Assembly: GCA_028693775.1 (NCBI GenBank)
Contig: JAQUUS010000019.1
Location: forward strand, 1-12,500
Length of the DNA: 12,500 nt
Reading direction: 5' to 3'
Source of the DNA: Alphaproteobacteria bacterium
GTDB lineage: Bacteria > Pseudomonadota > Alphaproteobacteria > UBA9219
The notes beneath the pieces were generated by a model that did not search any database, was not told the DNA's origin, and worked only from the letters and a program-made list of their open reading frames with translations. A program made the translations under genes and the position numbers. Positions 6,440 through 12,500 of the stretch are shown here, piece by piece; the first letter of the stretch is position 1; each line of letters begins with the position of its first letter.

Positions 6440-7633
6440 ATGTCTCTCAGTCAAAAAGAAATAACCGCTCTGGGCGGAAACACCCGGATCCTTGTGATCG
6501 ATCGCGCCTCGTTGCCGCACGAAACCGTTTTTAAAAACTTTTTCGCCAATCGCCTCGCACGGCTCACCGACAGCCAGACAAACGACCGGATCAATTTCAT
6601 TCTGTCGCACCCCCGCTTGCCAAGAGGCTGGAAGCATCCTTCGGATGGGCAAAGAGAAACTCTGGCCACAAGCGTCTCCATGGCCTGCGGCTGGGGCGCG
6701 CATGCGGGCAGAACCAGGGAATGGTCGGAAAAAACAGTTGCCCTCGGCAACCAGATATTCGGCAACTGGTTCAACAGCTATCCCAAAGGCCATATGCGAA
6801 TAAGCGCCTCCATTCTGGCGACGGATTCTCCGTATATCGGCGACACGCCCGCCGCAAATCCGATTGTCGGAATACTGAACAAACAAATCAGCCCGGACCT
6901 CGACCTCCGGCACGAAATAGGCCACACTCGTTTTGCCTACTCTGCAAAAGAAGAAGAAAACGACGCAAACGTCCTGTACTTCGGGGAAGCCCTTGCAGAC
7001 GGCTTTATGGCTCACACGCATCTCTACGGCGTTCCCGAAACCGGCGACGGCGTAGCGGACCGCCTCAAGGCCTTGCTGCCCGGAAAAAATAAACAAACGC
7101 GATCCGACGCCCCGCCCGCAGCCCGCGCCGAAGAAATACAGATGTGGATTCACCAGCGACGGCTCGAAGCCTTTTTCAACACGGCAGCATCGTATGACTG
7201 GACGGCCGCAGCCATCGAGGCGACGCTTCAAAAGCAAAGAATTCCGAACTGGGACGAAACCTTCTACCTTGTCCGGGGCCTGCAAATCCGAACCTTCGAC
7301 ACAATTCTGGCCGAAGAAAACGGAGAGAAAAACCTCAAGGAATATTCAAGATACGAGCGCGAAAACACGTTCTATTACGAGGGCCCGCTCGACAAGAACG
7401 CCCTGCACGATCCCCTCCGAACCGTCGTCGGAAACCCGGAAAAATATCCGGCAGAAAAACTCATCGAAACGCTTGTCGGCATTCTCGACACGCATGAGCT
7501 CCCCGAAGCCACGCGCCGGGAAGGCGAAAAAATCGTTGAGGCCTACAACGCCTTCTGCCCGGAAAACACCGTTCCTTTTTCGCCAAAACTGCACGCCGCG
7601 CCCATTCCCGCGCTTACGCCCGCGCCCCGCTGA
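6440..7633 (+). CDS. Putative gluzincin-like zinc metallopeptidase, type I paralog C (397 aa)
   Basis: This is a full-length type I member. It has the zinc motif RHEIGH (His158, Glu159, His162) and FGEALADG (Glu183, Asp187), plus IFGNWFNSYP, DSPYI, IHQRRLEAFF, DWTAAAIEATLQ and YEGPLDKN. The C-terminus is ATRREGEKIVEAYN then FCPENTVPFSPK and a proline-rich end. Compared with A and B it carries a longer charged loop (about residues 196-232) between the Glu ligand and the RRLxAFF helix. The ATG at 6440 is chosen because MSLSQKE matches the other members. A start 34 codons upstream would overlap paralog B by 14 bases and run through the conserved promoter, so it is rejected. It precedes ubiE by 79 bases. 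No signal peptide is seen. Function is inferred from motifs alone. Confidence 0.92.
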   Translation: MSLSQKEITALGGNTRILVIDRASLPHETVFKNFFANRLARLTDSQTNDRINFILSHPRLPRGWKHPSDGQRETLATSVSMACGWGAHAGRTREWSEKTVALGNQIFGNWFNSYPKGHMRISASILATDSPYIGDTPAANPIVGILNKQISPDLDLRHEIGHTRFAYSAKEEENDANVLYFGEALADGFMAHTHLYGVPETGDGVADRLKALLPGKNKQTRSDAPPAARAEEIQMWIHQRRLEAFFNTAASYDWTAAAIEATLQKQRIPNWDETFYLVRGLQIRTFDTILAEENGEKNLKEYSRYERENTFYYEGPLDKNALHDPLRTVVGNPEKYPAEKLIETLVGILDTHELPEATRREGEKIVEAYNAFCPENTVPFSPKLHAAPIPALTPAPR

Positions 7634-7640
7634 CCGCCAT

Positions 7641-7703
7641 TCAAAAATTGACCGCTACGCCCGGGTGAACTAGGGTCGGACTTTCAGTACCTTATCGGAA
7701 GAA
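7641..7703. repeat. Copy 2 of the imperfect 63-base direct repeat (ubiE side)
   Basis: This is the partner of 4031-4093. It contains the ubiE promoter and the leader up to GGAAGAA, close to the ubiE ATG. Together the copies bracket paralogs A, B and C in direct orientation. Confidence 0.6.
7648..7676 (+). promoter_or_regulatory. Probable ubiE promoter
   Basis: TTGACC (7648-7653) and TAGGGT (7671-7676) are separated by exactly 17 bases, 36 bases upstream of the ubiE ATG. It starts 14 bases after the stop codon of paralog C, so ubiE can be expressed independently of the protease-like genes. Confidence 0.5.
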
Positions 7704-7712
7704 ACGATTGAG

Positions 7713-8486
7713 ATGCCAAAATCAAACCCGGAATCGGAATGGTTCGGTTTTCGCCGCGTGAAGGCGGAAGAAAAAACGGGCCTCGTGCGCGACGTTTTTT
7801 CGTCGGTCGCGAGCCGTTACGATCTGATGAACGACCTGATGTCGGCGGGCCTGCACCGCCTCTGGAAAGACGCGCTCGTAAAGCGCATGGATCCGAAACC
7901 CGGCATGGCGTGCCTCGATGTGGCAGGCGGAACGGGCGACATCGCGATCCGCCTCTACCGCCGCATGCTGGCGCAGGGCAAGGCTCCCAAAAAATCGAAA
8001 ATCACGGTTTGCGATATCAACCCCCAAATGCTCGAACAGGGCCGGGCCAAGGCGCTCGACAACGGCATCGTGCGCGGGATCGAGTGGGTCGAAGGCAACG
8101 CCGAAAAGCTGCCGTTCAAAGACAAAAGCATGGATATGTATTCCATCGTCTTCGGGTTACGCAATGTGACTCACATCGACAAGGCGCTGCGCGAGGCCGC
8201 GCGCGTGCTGAAGCCGGGCGGAAAATTTTTCTGCATGGAATTCACCTCCGGCGTCGCGCCCGCGCTCAAACCGCTCTATGACGCCTATTGCCTGAACGTC
8301 ATGCCGTTTTTGGGCGAACACATCGCCAACGACCGCAACGCCTATCGCTATCTGGCCGAAAGCATCCAGAAGTTCCCCGCGCAAGCCGGGCTGGCGAAAC
8401 GCATCGAAAAAGCGGGCCTTGGCGACGTTTCGTGGACCGACCTGACCGGCGGCATCGCCGTCATTCACGAAGCGCGAAAAAGATAA
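7713..8486 (+). CDS. ubiE: Ubiquinone/menaquinone C-methyltransferase UbiE
   Basis: This 257-residue SAM-dependent methyltransferase adds the C-methyl group to the benzoquinol or naphthoquinol ring in respiratory quinone synthesis. The UbiE signature YDLMNDLMSAGLHRLWK lies at about residues 36-52. SAM motif I CLDVAGGTGD is at 67-76, the acidic residue of motif II is Asp101 in VCDINP, and FGLRNVTH is at 147-154. ALKPLYDAY, the FPAQ segment and a C-terminal LTGGIAVIH complete the family pattern. The length is typical. Translation starts at the ATG at 7713, with a GGAAG about 10 bases before it. It lies alone between two type I protease-like genes, and no other quinone gene (ubiB, coq genes) is nearby. 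Its codons and length look normal, with no sign of decay. Confidence 0.95.
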   Translation: MPKSNPESEWFGFRRVKAEEKTGLVRDVFSSVASRYDLMNDLMSAGLHRLWKDALVKRMDPKPGMACLDVAGGTGDIAIRLYRRMLAQGKAPKKSKITVCDINPQMLEQGRAKALDNGIVRGIEWVEGNAEKLPFKDKSMDMYSIVFGLRNVTHIDKALREAARVLKPGGKFFCMEFTSGVAPALKPLYDAYCLNVMPFLGEHIANDRNAYRYLAESIQKFPAQAGLAKRIEKAGLGDVSWTDLTGGIAVIHEARKR

Positions 8487-8512
8487 GTTAATCCAACAAG
8501 TTGTCCGTGAAA

Positions 8513-8541
8513 CCATTTTTAATGGATTTTCAGTGTATACT
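8513..8541 (+). promoter_or_regulatory. Promoter-like sequence upstream of paralog D
   Basis: GAAACCATTTTTAATGG followed by TATACT (8536-8541) recalls the GAAATCATTTTAACCATG and -10 arrangement before A and C, but the distance from TTAA to the -10 is two bases shorter. The -10 lies 42 bases before the ATG. Confidence 0.4.
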
Positions 8542-8583
8542 TTCGCTTATTGGTAACGCCTGTTTTTTTTAGGCCTTTTTTGC

Positions 8584-9780
8584 ATGTCTCTTTCTGAGAA
8601 AGATATGCGCGTTCTCGCAGGCGGCGTCTTCGTCCAGATTGCCGACCGCGCTTCGTTCAAGCACGAGGACGTCTTTAAAGACGTTCCCAACGGGGGCATG
8701 GCCGATTTAACCCCGGATCAGCTCAACGACCGGATTGAGGACCTTCTGTCCATCCCCGACATTCCCGCCGTCTGGAAATCAGACGAGGCCCCTTTTAGGG
8801 ATGTTGTGAAGCAAACCGTTTGCAAGTCGGCAGGCTGGACCATCAAGCTTTGCAAACCGGCTCCCTGGGACAACAACACCGTTGAACTCGGAACCCGGAT
8901 TTTCGGCGATTGGTTCAGATCCTATCCTCAAGGCAACGCGCGCGCAGTGTCGGCCGTCATCGCGCCGCATTCGCCCTATCTCGGAAAGGACCCCAACGAA
9001 AACGCCTTCACCCGGAAGCTCGACACTCTCGCTAGCGAGGAACTCTTGCTCCGGCACGAACTCGGGCATGTCCGCCTTGCGTTTCTCTCCTCGGAAGAAA
9101 CGGGAAATATTCGCATCTCGTATTTTTCAGAAGTCTTTGCGGACGGCTTTATGGCCTACACCTATCTGAACAACTTGCCGAAAAAAGAAGACGCGCCCGG
9201 CGGCGGATGGCTCAAGCACGTCCTCAAACCTCTTATGAAAAAAAAGCCGGATCGAAACATCAAGGGGCAGGAGATCCAGAAGGCCATCGACCGCCGCCGC
9301 CTTACCGCCTTTTTCGAACAAGCCTGGCCCGCGTATTGGACCGCCGCCGCAATAGAAGCGACGCTCCAGCAGGAAAAAATCCCCGAATGGAAAGAAAATT
9401 TCTACACCGTCCGCGGACTTCTGATCCGCTCGCTCGAGACGATACAAGCCGAGGAAAAAGGCGTCCCGAACACCAAGGCGTATTCGAAAAACGAAAGCGA
9501 AAACGTCGAGAACTACGAAGGCGACCTCGACAAAAACGCCGTGCGCAGCCCTGACGGCAAAATCTATTCGCTAAAAAACCAGCGCTTCAGCTATCCGCCC
9601 GAAAAAGTCATGGAAGCGCTTGTGCAGGTTCTCAACACGCACAACATTTCCACCGCCACGCGCCGCGAAGGCGAAAAAATCGTCAAGGCCTATAACGACC
9701 TCTGCCCCGAAAACGCCATTCCCTTCTCGCCTCGAATAACCTGCGCTCCCATTTACGCGCTCATGCCGGACCCCCGTTAA
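8584..9780 (+). CDS. Putative gluzincin-like zinc metallopeptidase, type I paralog D (398 aa)
   Basis: This is the longest type I member. The zinc motif is RHELGH (His158, Glu159, His162) with FSEVFADG (Glu183, Asp187). Also present are IFGDWFRSYP, HSPYL in place of DSPYL, RRRLTAFF, YWTAAAIEATLQ, YEGDLDKN, ATRREGEKIVKAYN and CPENAIPFSPR. The C-terminus is proline-rich (ending LMPDPR), as in B and C. The variable loop after the Glu ligand (about 197-236) is long and lysine-rich. Translation starts at 8584 with MSLSEKD, matching the family N-terminus, 97 bases after ubiE. It has its own -10. A relic of another copy follows two bases after its stop. No signal peptide or membrane segment is seen. 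Function rests on motifs only. Confidence 0.92.
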   Translation: MSLSEKDMRVLAGGVFVQIADRASFKHEDVFKDVPNGGMADLTPDQLNDRIEDLLSIPDIPAVWKSDEAPFRDVVKQTVCKSAGWTIKLCKPAPWDNNTVELGTRIFGDWFRSYPQGNARAVSAVIAPHSPYLGKDPNENAFTRKLDTLASEELLLRHELGHVRLAFLSSEETGNIRISYFSEVFADGFMAYTYLNNLPKKEDAPGGGWLKHVLKPLMKKKPDRNIKGQEIQKAIDRRRLTAFFEQAWPAYWTAAAIEATLQQEKIPEWKENFYTVRGLLIRSLETIQAEEKGVPNTKAYSKNESENVENYEGDLDKNAVRSPDGKIYSLKNQRFSYPPEKVMEALVQVLNTHNISTATRREGEKIVKAYNDLCPENAIPFSPRITCAPIYALMPDPR

Positions 9781-9782
9781 CC

Positions 9783-9889
9783 GATGCGGCGCTTGTGCGC
9801 GTTCTCGAGACGCACGACCCTGGCCCGAAACCGCCGTTCCTCTCGCGCCAAAAACGCCCGCAAGGCCAACGACTGCGCCCACACGCGCC
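9783..9889 (+). pseudogene. Frameshifted relic of a type I paralog C-terminus
   Basis: Beginning two bases after the stop of paralog D, codons 9783-9818 read DAALVRVLETHD, matching EALVQVLNTHN of D and DSLARVLETHN of A. Two bases later, in another frame, codons from 9821 read WPETAVPLAPKTP, matching CPEKAVPFAPK in B and CPENAIPFSPR in D. The roughly 19 residues that normally lie between (the REGEKIVEAYN helix) are missing, about 55 bases, so the frame is broken. Over the second part 26 of 33 bases match paralog B. The remnant has no start and no catalytic region. It shows that a further copy once stood here. Confidence 0.8.
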
Positions 9890-10016
9890 TCATTCATCAA
9901 GCGTCTTTGCAATAACCCGTTCTTTCGACTCGCCAGCCCCGGCCAACATTGGCCCTACACGAACGCCGACGAAGATGCTAACGTTGCTTCTTTCGCTAGC
10001 AAACTCATTCGATGCA

Positions 10017-11045
10017 ATGGCCATTACCGGAGACGTTTTAACCCGCCTTACACAAATCTCCACGGTCGTTTTCGACCGGCGGCGCTTGCCGTTCGAGGAC
10101 AGGTTCGCACAAGGGCCCGATCCCGTTTTCGACGAGGACGAAATCAAAACGCGCCGCGCCGCGTTCAAGACGCTCTTTAAAAATCCCGCCGAGCACAGCC
10201 TGCCGATAACGTTCGAAGCGCACATCGTTGCTCCCACGGCCTGGGTTTACTCCTACAAATACGGTTCGGAACGTTACGCTATCGTTTTTCCGTCCTCGCC
10301 TTATCTCGACGACCGGGCTTACTGGAAGATAGCTATCGGCATCGATGTGACTCAAAAACTCGACCGGAAGGCCGACGAAGACATTTCCCTTCTTCATGAA
10401 GCGTATCATCTCGTTTTTCCCTTTTCGGAAGACGCCAAGAAAAACGACAAGGAAATCGCTTTTCAGTCCGAGATGCTGCCGGACGTCTCGGCCCTCAAAA
10501 CCTATCTTTCGCGCGGAAAAACCAAGGACGACATCGCGCAAAGAAAAGAAGCCGCTCAAAATTATATCCGCGCACGGCGCATCAGTGCGTTTTTCGGACA
10601 GGACAAACCCGAATATTCGACAGCCCCAGCCTGCGACGCCGCGCTGAACATGTGCATGCTTCCTTCGTTCGCCGAAACGTTCGGGGTTCTTCGCGAGCTT
10701 CAGATCCGGACCTTCGACGACCTTTGCGGCAATAACCGCAACCATTGGGATTCGGCCACCTACCGCCAAAAATGCACCTATATGGTGAACTTTAAAATCG
10801 ACGGCGAGGACAAAACCGAAAGCGCGTGGACCACGGACTATTTCGGCATCAGCCTGAACGCCTGCGATCCGAGCATCGTCATGGACGCCCTGAGGACCGT
10901 CGTTAAAAGCCCCGGGCTTTCGGACGCCGTTCGCGCGGAAGGCCGCAAAATACTGGAGGCGTTCGATCATTTTTGCCCGAAAGACCCCGCTCCTGTGCGC
11001 CCGGAAATCAAGAAATCACGCCCGATCAATGGGTTATCGAAATAA
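10017..11045 (+). CDS. Putative gluzincin-like zinc metallopeptidase, divergent type II paralog E (342 aa)
   Basis: The N-terminus (MAITGDVLTRL, then LPFEDRFA) resembles the two minus-strand type II genes. The zinc motif is LLHEAYH (His127, Glu128, His131), with SEMLPD giving Glu152 and Asp156. Other landmarks are SSPYL at about 93, RARRISAFF near 185, PEYSTAPACDAAL, LQIRTFDDL and EGRKILEAFDHFCPK. It is about 30 residues shorter before the HExxH than the type I members, and the IFGxWF segment is reduced to a lone Trp. The open frame continues upstream to 9795, but that part reads through the relic of another paralog. The ATG at 10017 is chosen because it gives the family N-terminus. An ATG at 9975 would add a short hydrophobic LTLLLSLA stretch. 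No strong promoter or Shine-Dalgarno was found. Function is inferred. Confidence 0.88.
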   Translation: MAITGDVLTRLTQISTVVFDRRRLPFEDRFAQGPDPVFDEDEIKTRRAAFKTLFKNPAEHSLPITFEAHIVAPTAWVYSYKYGSERYAIVFPSSPYLDDRAYWKIAIGIDVTQKLDRKADEDISLLHEAYHLVFPFSEDAKKNDKEIAFQSEMLPDVSALKTYLSRGKTKDDIAQRKEAAQNYIRARRISAFFGQDKPEYSTAPACDAALNMCMLPSFAETFGVLRELQIRTFDDLCGNNRNHWDSATYRQKCTYMVNFKIDGEDKTESAWTTDYFGISLNACDPSIVMDALRTVVKSPGLSDAVRAEGRKILEAFDHFCPKDPAPVRPEIKKSRPINGLSK

Positions 11046-11070
11046 CCCCGCACAAAGGCCCATAAAACGC

Positions 11071-11099
11071 TTGCTTTTGCGGCGCTCAGGGGCTATCTA
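11071..11099 (+). promoter_or_regulatory. Probable rpmI-rplT promoter
   Basis: TTGCTT (11071-11076) and TATCTA (11094-11099) are separated by 17 bases, leaving a leader of about 60 bases before rpmI. No known L20-type leader structure was recognised in it. Confidence 0.5.
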
Positions 11100-11166
11100 G
11101 CCCTCCTTCGCGCGCCGAGGCTCTTGGACATGCCCGGCCGCTTAACTCTTTAATAAAGGATACGAA

Positions 11167-11367
11167 ATGCCCAAAATGAAGACCCACAGCGGGTCCAAAA
11201 AGCGCTTCCGCGTCACCGGCTCCGGCCACGTCAAGGCAGGCGCCTCCCACCGCCGCCACTTTATGCGCCGCCGTTCGCAGAACATGAAGCGCACTTCGCG
11301 TCAGGGCTTGATTCTGTTCAAGACCGACGGCGAAAACATCATCAAGTTTTTCCTGCCCAACAGCTAA
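11167..11367 (+). CDS. rpmI: Large ribosomal subunit protein bL35
   Basis: This 66-residue, strongly basic protein starts MPKMKTHSGSKKRFRVTGSG, the standard L35 N-terminus, and continues with HRRHFMRRRS, typical of the family. It is a component of the 50S subunit. An AAGGA Shine-Dalgarno (11156-11160) lies 6 bases before the ATG. It is followed 15 bases later by rplT, the usual partner. infC, which often precedes rpmI in other bacteria, is not here; a protease-like paralog is. Confidence 0.97.
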   Translation: MPKMKTHSGSKKRFRVTGSGHVKAGASHRRHFMRRRSQNMKRTSRQGLILFKTDGENIIKFFLPNS

Positions 11368-11382
11368 GAGAGGGGTTTCACC

Positions 11383-11745
11383 ATGGCTCGTGTTAAACGG
11401 GGTGTGACGACCCATTCTCGTCACAAGGAAATCGTCAAGCTCGGCAAAAGCTATCGCGGCCGCTCGAGCACCAATTTCCGCATCGCCATCGAAAAAGTCG
11501 AAAAGGGCCTGCGTTACGCTTATCGCGATCGCCGCGCCAAGAAGGGCGAATTCCGCGCTTTGTGGATTCAACGCATCAACGCGGGCGTCCGCGAATGCGG
11601 CCTGACCTATTCGCGCTTCATGAACGGCCTCAAGCTCGCCGGGATCGAACTGGACCGCAAGTCCCTGTCCAATCTGGCCGCCGAAGAGCCCGAAACGTTT
11701 AAAGCGCTGGTCGAAAAGGCGCGGGCCGCTTTGCCGTCCAAGTAA
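11383..11745 (+). CDS. rplT: Large ribosomal subunit protein bL20
   Basis: This 120-residue basic protein opens with MARVKRGVTTHSRHKEI and has the family cores YAYRDRRAKKGEFRALWI and GLTYSRFMNGLKLAGIELDR. It binds 23S rRNA early in 50S assembly. The length is normal. A purine-rich GAGAGGGG lies 7 bases upstream of the ATG. It is co-transcribed with rpmI and the unit ends at the terminator 24 bases downstream. In other bacteria L20 represses its own operon; no matching leader was recognised here. Confidence 0.97.
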   Translation: MARVKRGVTTHSRHKEIVKLGKSYRGRSSTNFRIAIEKVEKGLRYAYRDRRAKKGEFRALWIQRINAGVRECGLTYSRFMNGLKLAGIELDRKSLSNLAAEEPETFKALVEKARAALPSK

Positions 11746-11768
11746 AGCAAGCCTTACGAAACGAAAAG

Positions 11769-11798
11769 CGCCGCTGAAACCCTTCAGCGGCGTTTTTT
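11769..11798 (+). terminator. Intrinsic terminator after rplT
   Basis: A perfect 10-base stem (CGCCGCTGAA, loop ACCC, TTCAGCGGCG) is followed by six T residues. It ends the rpmI-rplT transcript and separates it from pheS. Partial read-through or attenuation into pheS is possible but not shown. Confidence 0.92.
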
Positions 11799-11864
11799 CT
11801 TTTCGGATCAATCGATGGGGTATATAAATTTTCACGGTTTTTCCAAGCTTTTCAGGATAAAGTT
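11799..11864 (+). promoter_or_regulatory. Possible pheS promoter region
   Basis: Because a terminator precedes pheS, a promoter is expected in these 66 bases. The only candidate is the AT-rich TATATAAAT at 11821-11829, with a T-rich stretch near 11800 as a poor -35. An AGGA at 11854-11857 is a good ribosome binding site, 7 bases before the ATG. Confidence 0.35.
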
Positions 11865-12500
11865 ATGTCTCAAACAGACGATCTCGGCGTTCTTAAAGCC
11901 TCGCTCACATCCTCCATCGCCGCCGCCGCTTCGAGCACCGCGCTGGATGACATTCGCGTCGCCGCTCTCGGCAAAAAAGGCAGCGTTACCGAGCTCATGA
12001 AAAAAATCGCCTCGCTGCCCCCCGAAGAGCGCAAGGCTTTCGGCGCGAACGTCAACGTTTTGAAAAACGAGGTTGCCGCCGCCATCGACGAACGCATGAA
12101 AATTCTGGGCGCCGAGGCTCTCAAGGAACGGCTTGTCAAGGAAAGCGTAGACGTCTCGCTGCCTGTGCGCCCTCAAAACGAAGGCCGCGTGCATCCCACC
12201 TCGCAGACCATCGACGAGATTGTCACGATCTTCGCGAGCATGGGCTTTTCGGTCGCCAAGGGGCCGAACATCGAAAACGATCTTTATAACTTCGAGGCCC
12301 TGAACTTTCCGCAGGGGCATCCGGCGCGGCAGATGCAGGACACCTTCTTCATGCCAGAGCAGGACGGCATGCCAATGGTTTTGCGCACGCATACCTCGCC
12401 CGTTCAGATCCGCACGATGAAAAAACAAAAACCGCCCATTCGCGTCATTTCGCCCGGGCGCACCTATCGCTGCGACTACGATCAGACCCACACGCCCATG
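11865..12500 (+). CDS. pheS: Phenylalanine-tRNA ligase alpha subunit, first 212 codons (runs off window)
   Basis: This class II synthetase subunit, paired with PheT, charges tRNA-Phe with phenylalanine. The visible part has the N-terminal helical tRNA-binding arm with LGKKGSVTELMKKI (about residues 35-48). The catalytic domain follows with HPTSQTIDEI, GPNIENDLYNFEALNFP, GHPARQMQDTFF, LRTHTSPVQIR and the motif 2 region GRTYRCDYDQTHTPM at the window end. The frame is open throughout. Translation starts at the ATG at 11865 with an AGGA Shine-Dalgarno. The rplT-pheS order is common. pheT is expected beyond the window. Confidence 0.96.
   Translation, partial: MSQTDDLGVLKASLTSSIAAAASSTALDDIRVAALGKKGSVTELMKKIASLPPEERKAFGANVNVLKNEVAAAIDERMKILGAEALKERLVKESVDVSLPVRPQNEGRVHPTSQTIDEIVTIFASMGFSVAKGPNIENDLYNFEALNFPQGHPARQMQDTFFMPEQDGMPMVLRTHTSPVQIRTMKKQKPPIRVISPGRTYRCDYDQTHTPM

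Noticed and set aside
6227..7285. Long minus-strand open frame opposite paralog C, and similar ones at 457-1380, 1551-2279, 4490-5332, 10038-10970, 11086-11835 and 11832-12491
   Set aside because: They lie opposite well-supported genes, show no family motif or plausible ribosome binding site, and are expected by chance in GC-rich coding sequence.
9941..9954. Palindrome GGCCAACATTGGCC upstream of paralog E as an operator
   Set aside because: No promoter could be placed next to it and it does not recur at the other family genes; a 6-base arm of this kind can occur by chance.
9795..10016. 74-codon N-terminal extension of paralog E
   Set aside because: Its first part is a frameshifted relic of another paralog, and the related proteins begin at the equivalent of the ATG at 10017.
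9975..10016. Possible short signal peptide (LTLLLSLA) from an alternative ATG of paralog E
   Set aside because: The hydrophobic stretch is only about 8 residues, has no basic N-region within that start, and no relative has a signal peptide.
11815..11868. Phe-containing reading frame before pheS as an attenuation leader peptide
   Set aside because: It starts inside the only candidate -10, runs on past the pheS start without a stop, and no terminator/antiterminator follows it.

Overview
The window reads like a chromosomal piece of an alphaproteobacterium. The reasons are moderate rather than decisive: an adjacent gpmI-envC pair, a rpmI-rplT-pheS ribosomal/tRNA-synthetase block, a UbiE-type quinone methyltransferase, GC-rich coding sequence with GC-ending codons, and protein sequences of alphaproteobacterial flavour. 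I cannot name the order or genus. The known genes are housekeeping ones. About half of the window belongs to something else: an expanded family of paralogous, signal-less proteins of 311 to 398 residues that I do not recognise by name. Six members and one decayed fragment lie here. The five that extend far enough all carry an HExxH zinc-protease motif followed by a (N/D/G/S)ExxxD motif, the hallmark of gluzincin metallopeptidases.

Layout. Minus strand, read from 4018 down to 1: gpmI (phosphoglycerate mutase), then envC (amidase activator with a degenerate LytM domain) overlapping it by ATGA, then, after a 134-base AT-rich promoter region, a type II family member (190-1242) and the first 64 codons of another (1-193), again joined by an ATGA overlap. 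Plus strand: three type I family members in tandem (4211-5308, 5416-6351, 6440-7633), then ubiE (7713-8486), then a fourth type I member (8584-9780), a frameshifted relic of a fifth type I C-terminus (9783-9889), a type II member (10017-11045), and finally rpmI, rplT, a strong intrinsic terminator and the start of pheS, which runs off the end.

The family shows signs of recent birth-and-death evolution. Upstream sequences of two members share a perfect 19-base stretch and a common promoter-like box. One member has lost about 63 residues exactly between two 11-base direct repeats still visible in its neighbour. A decayed C-terminal fragment remains downstream of another. A 63-base imperfect direct repeat in the gpmI and ubiE promoter regions brackets the first three members.

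The housekeeping genes do not suggest what the family does. Each type I gene seems to have its own promoter, no partner gene (immunity, transporter, regulator) recurs beside the copies, and no signal peptide is visible. Cytosolic proteases, or effectors exported by a non-Sec route, are both possible. This multi-copy protease-like family is the part of the window most likely to be undescribed. No intergenic stretch exceeds 300 bases; the longest (9781-10016) holds the relic. No rRNA, tRNA, CRISPR array or insertion sequence was seen.
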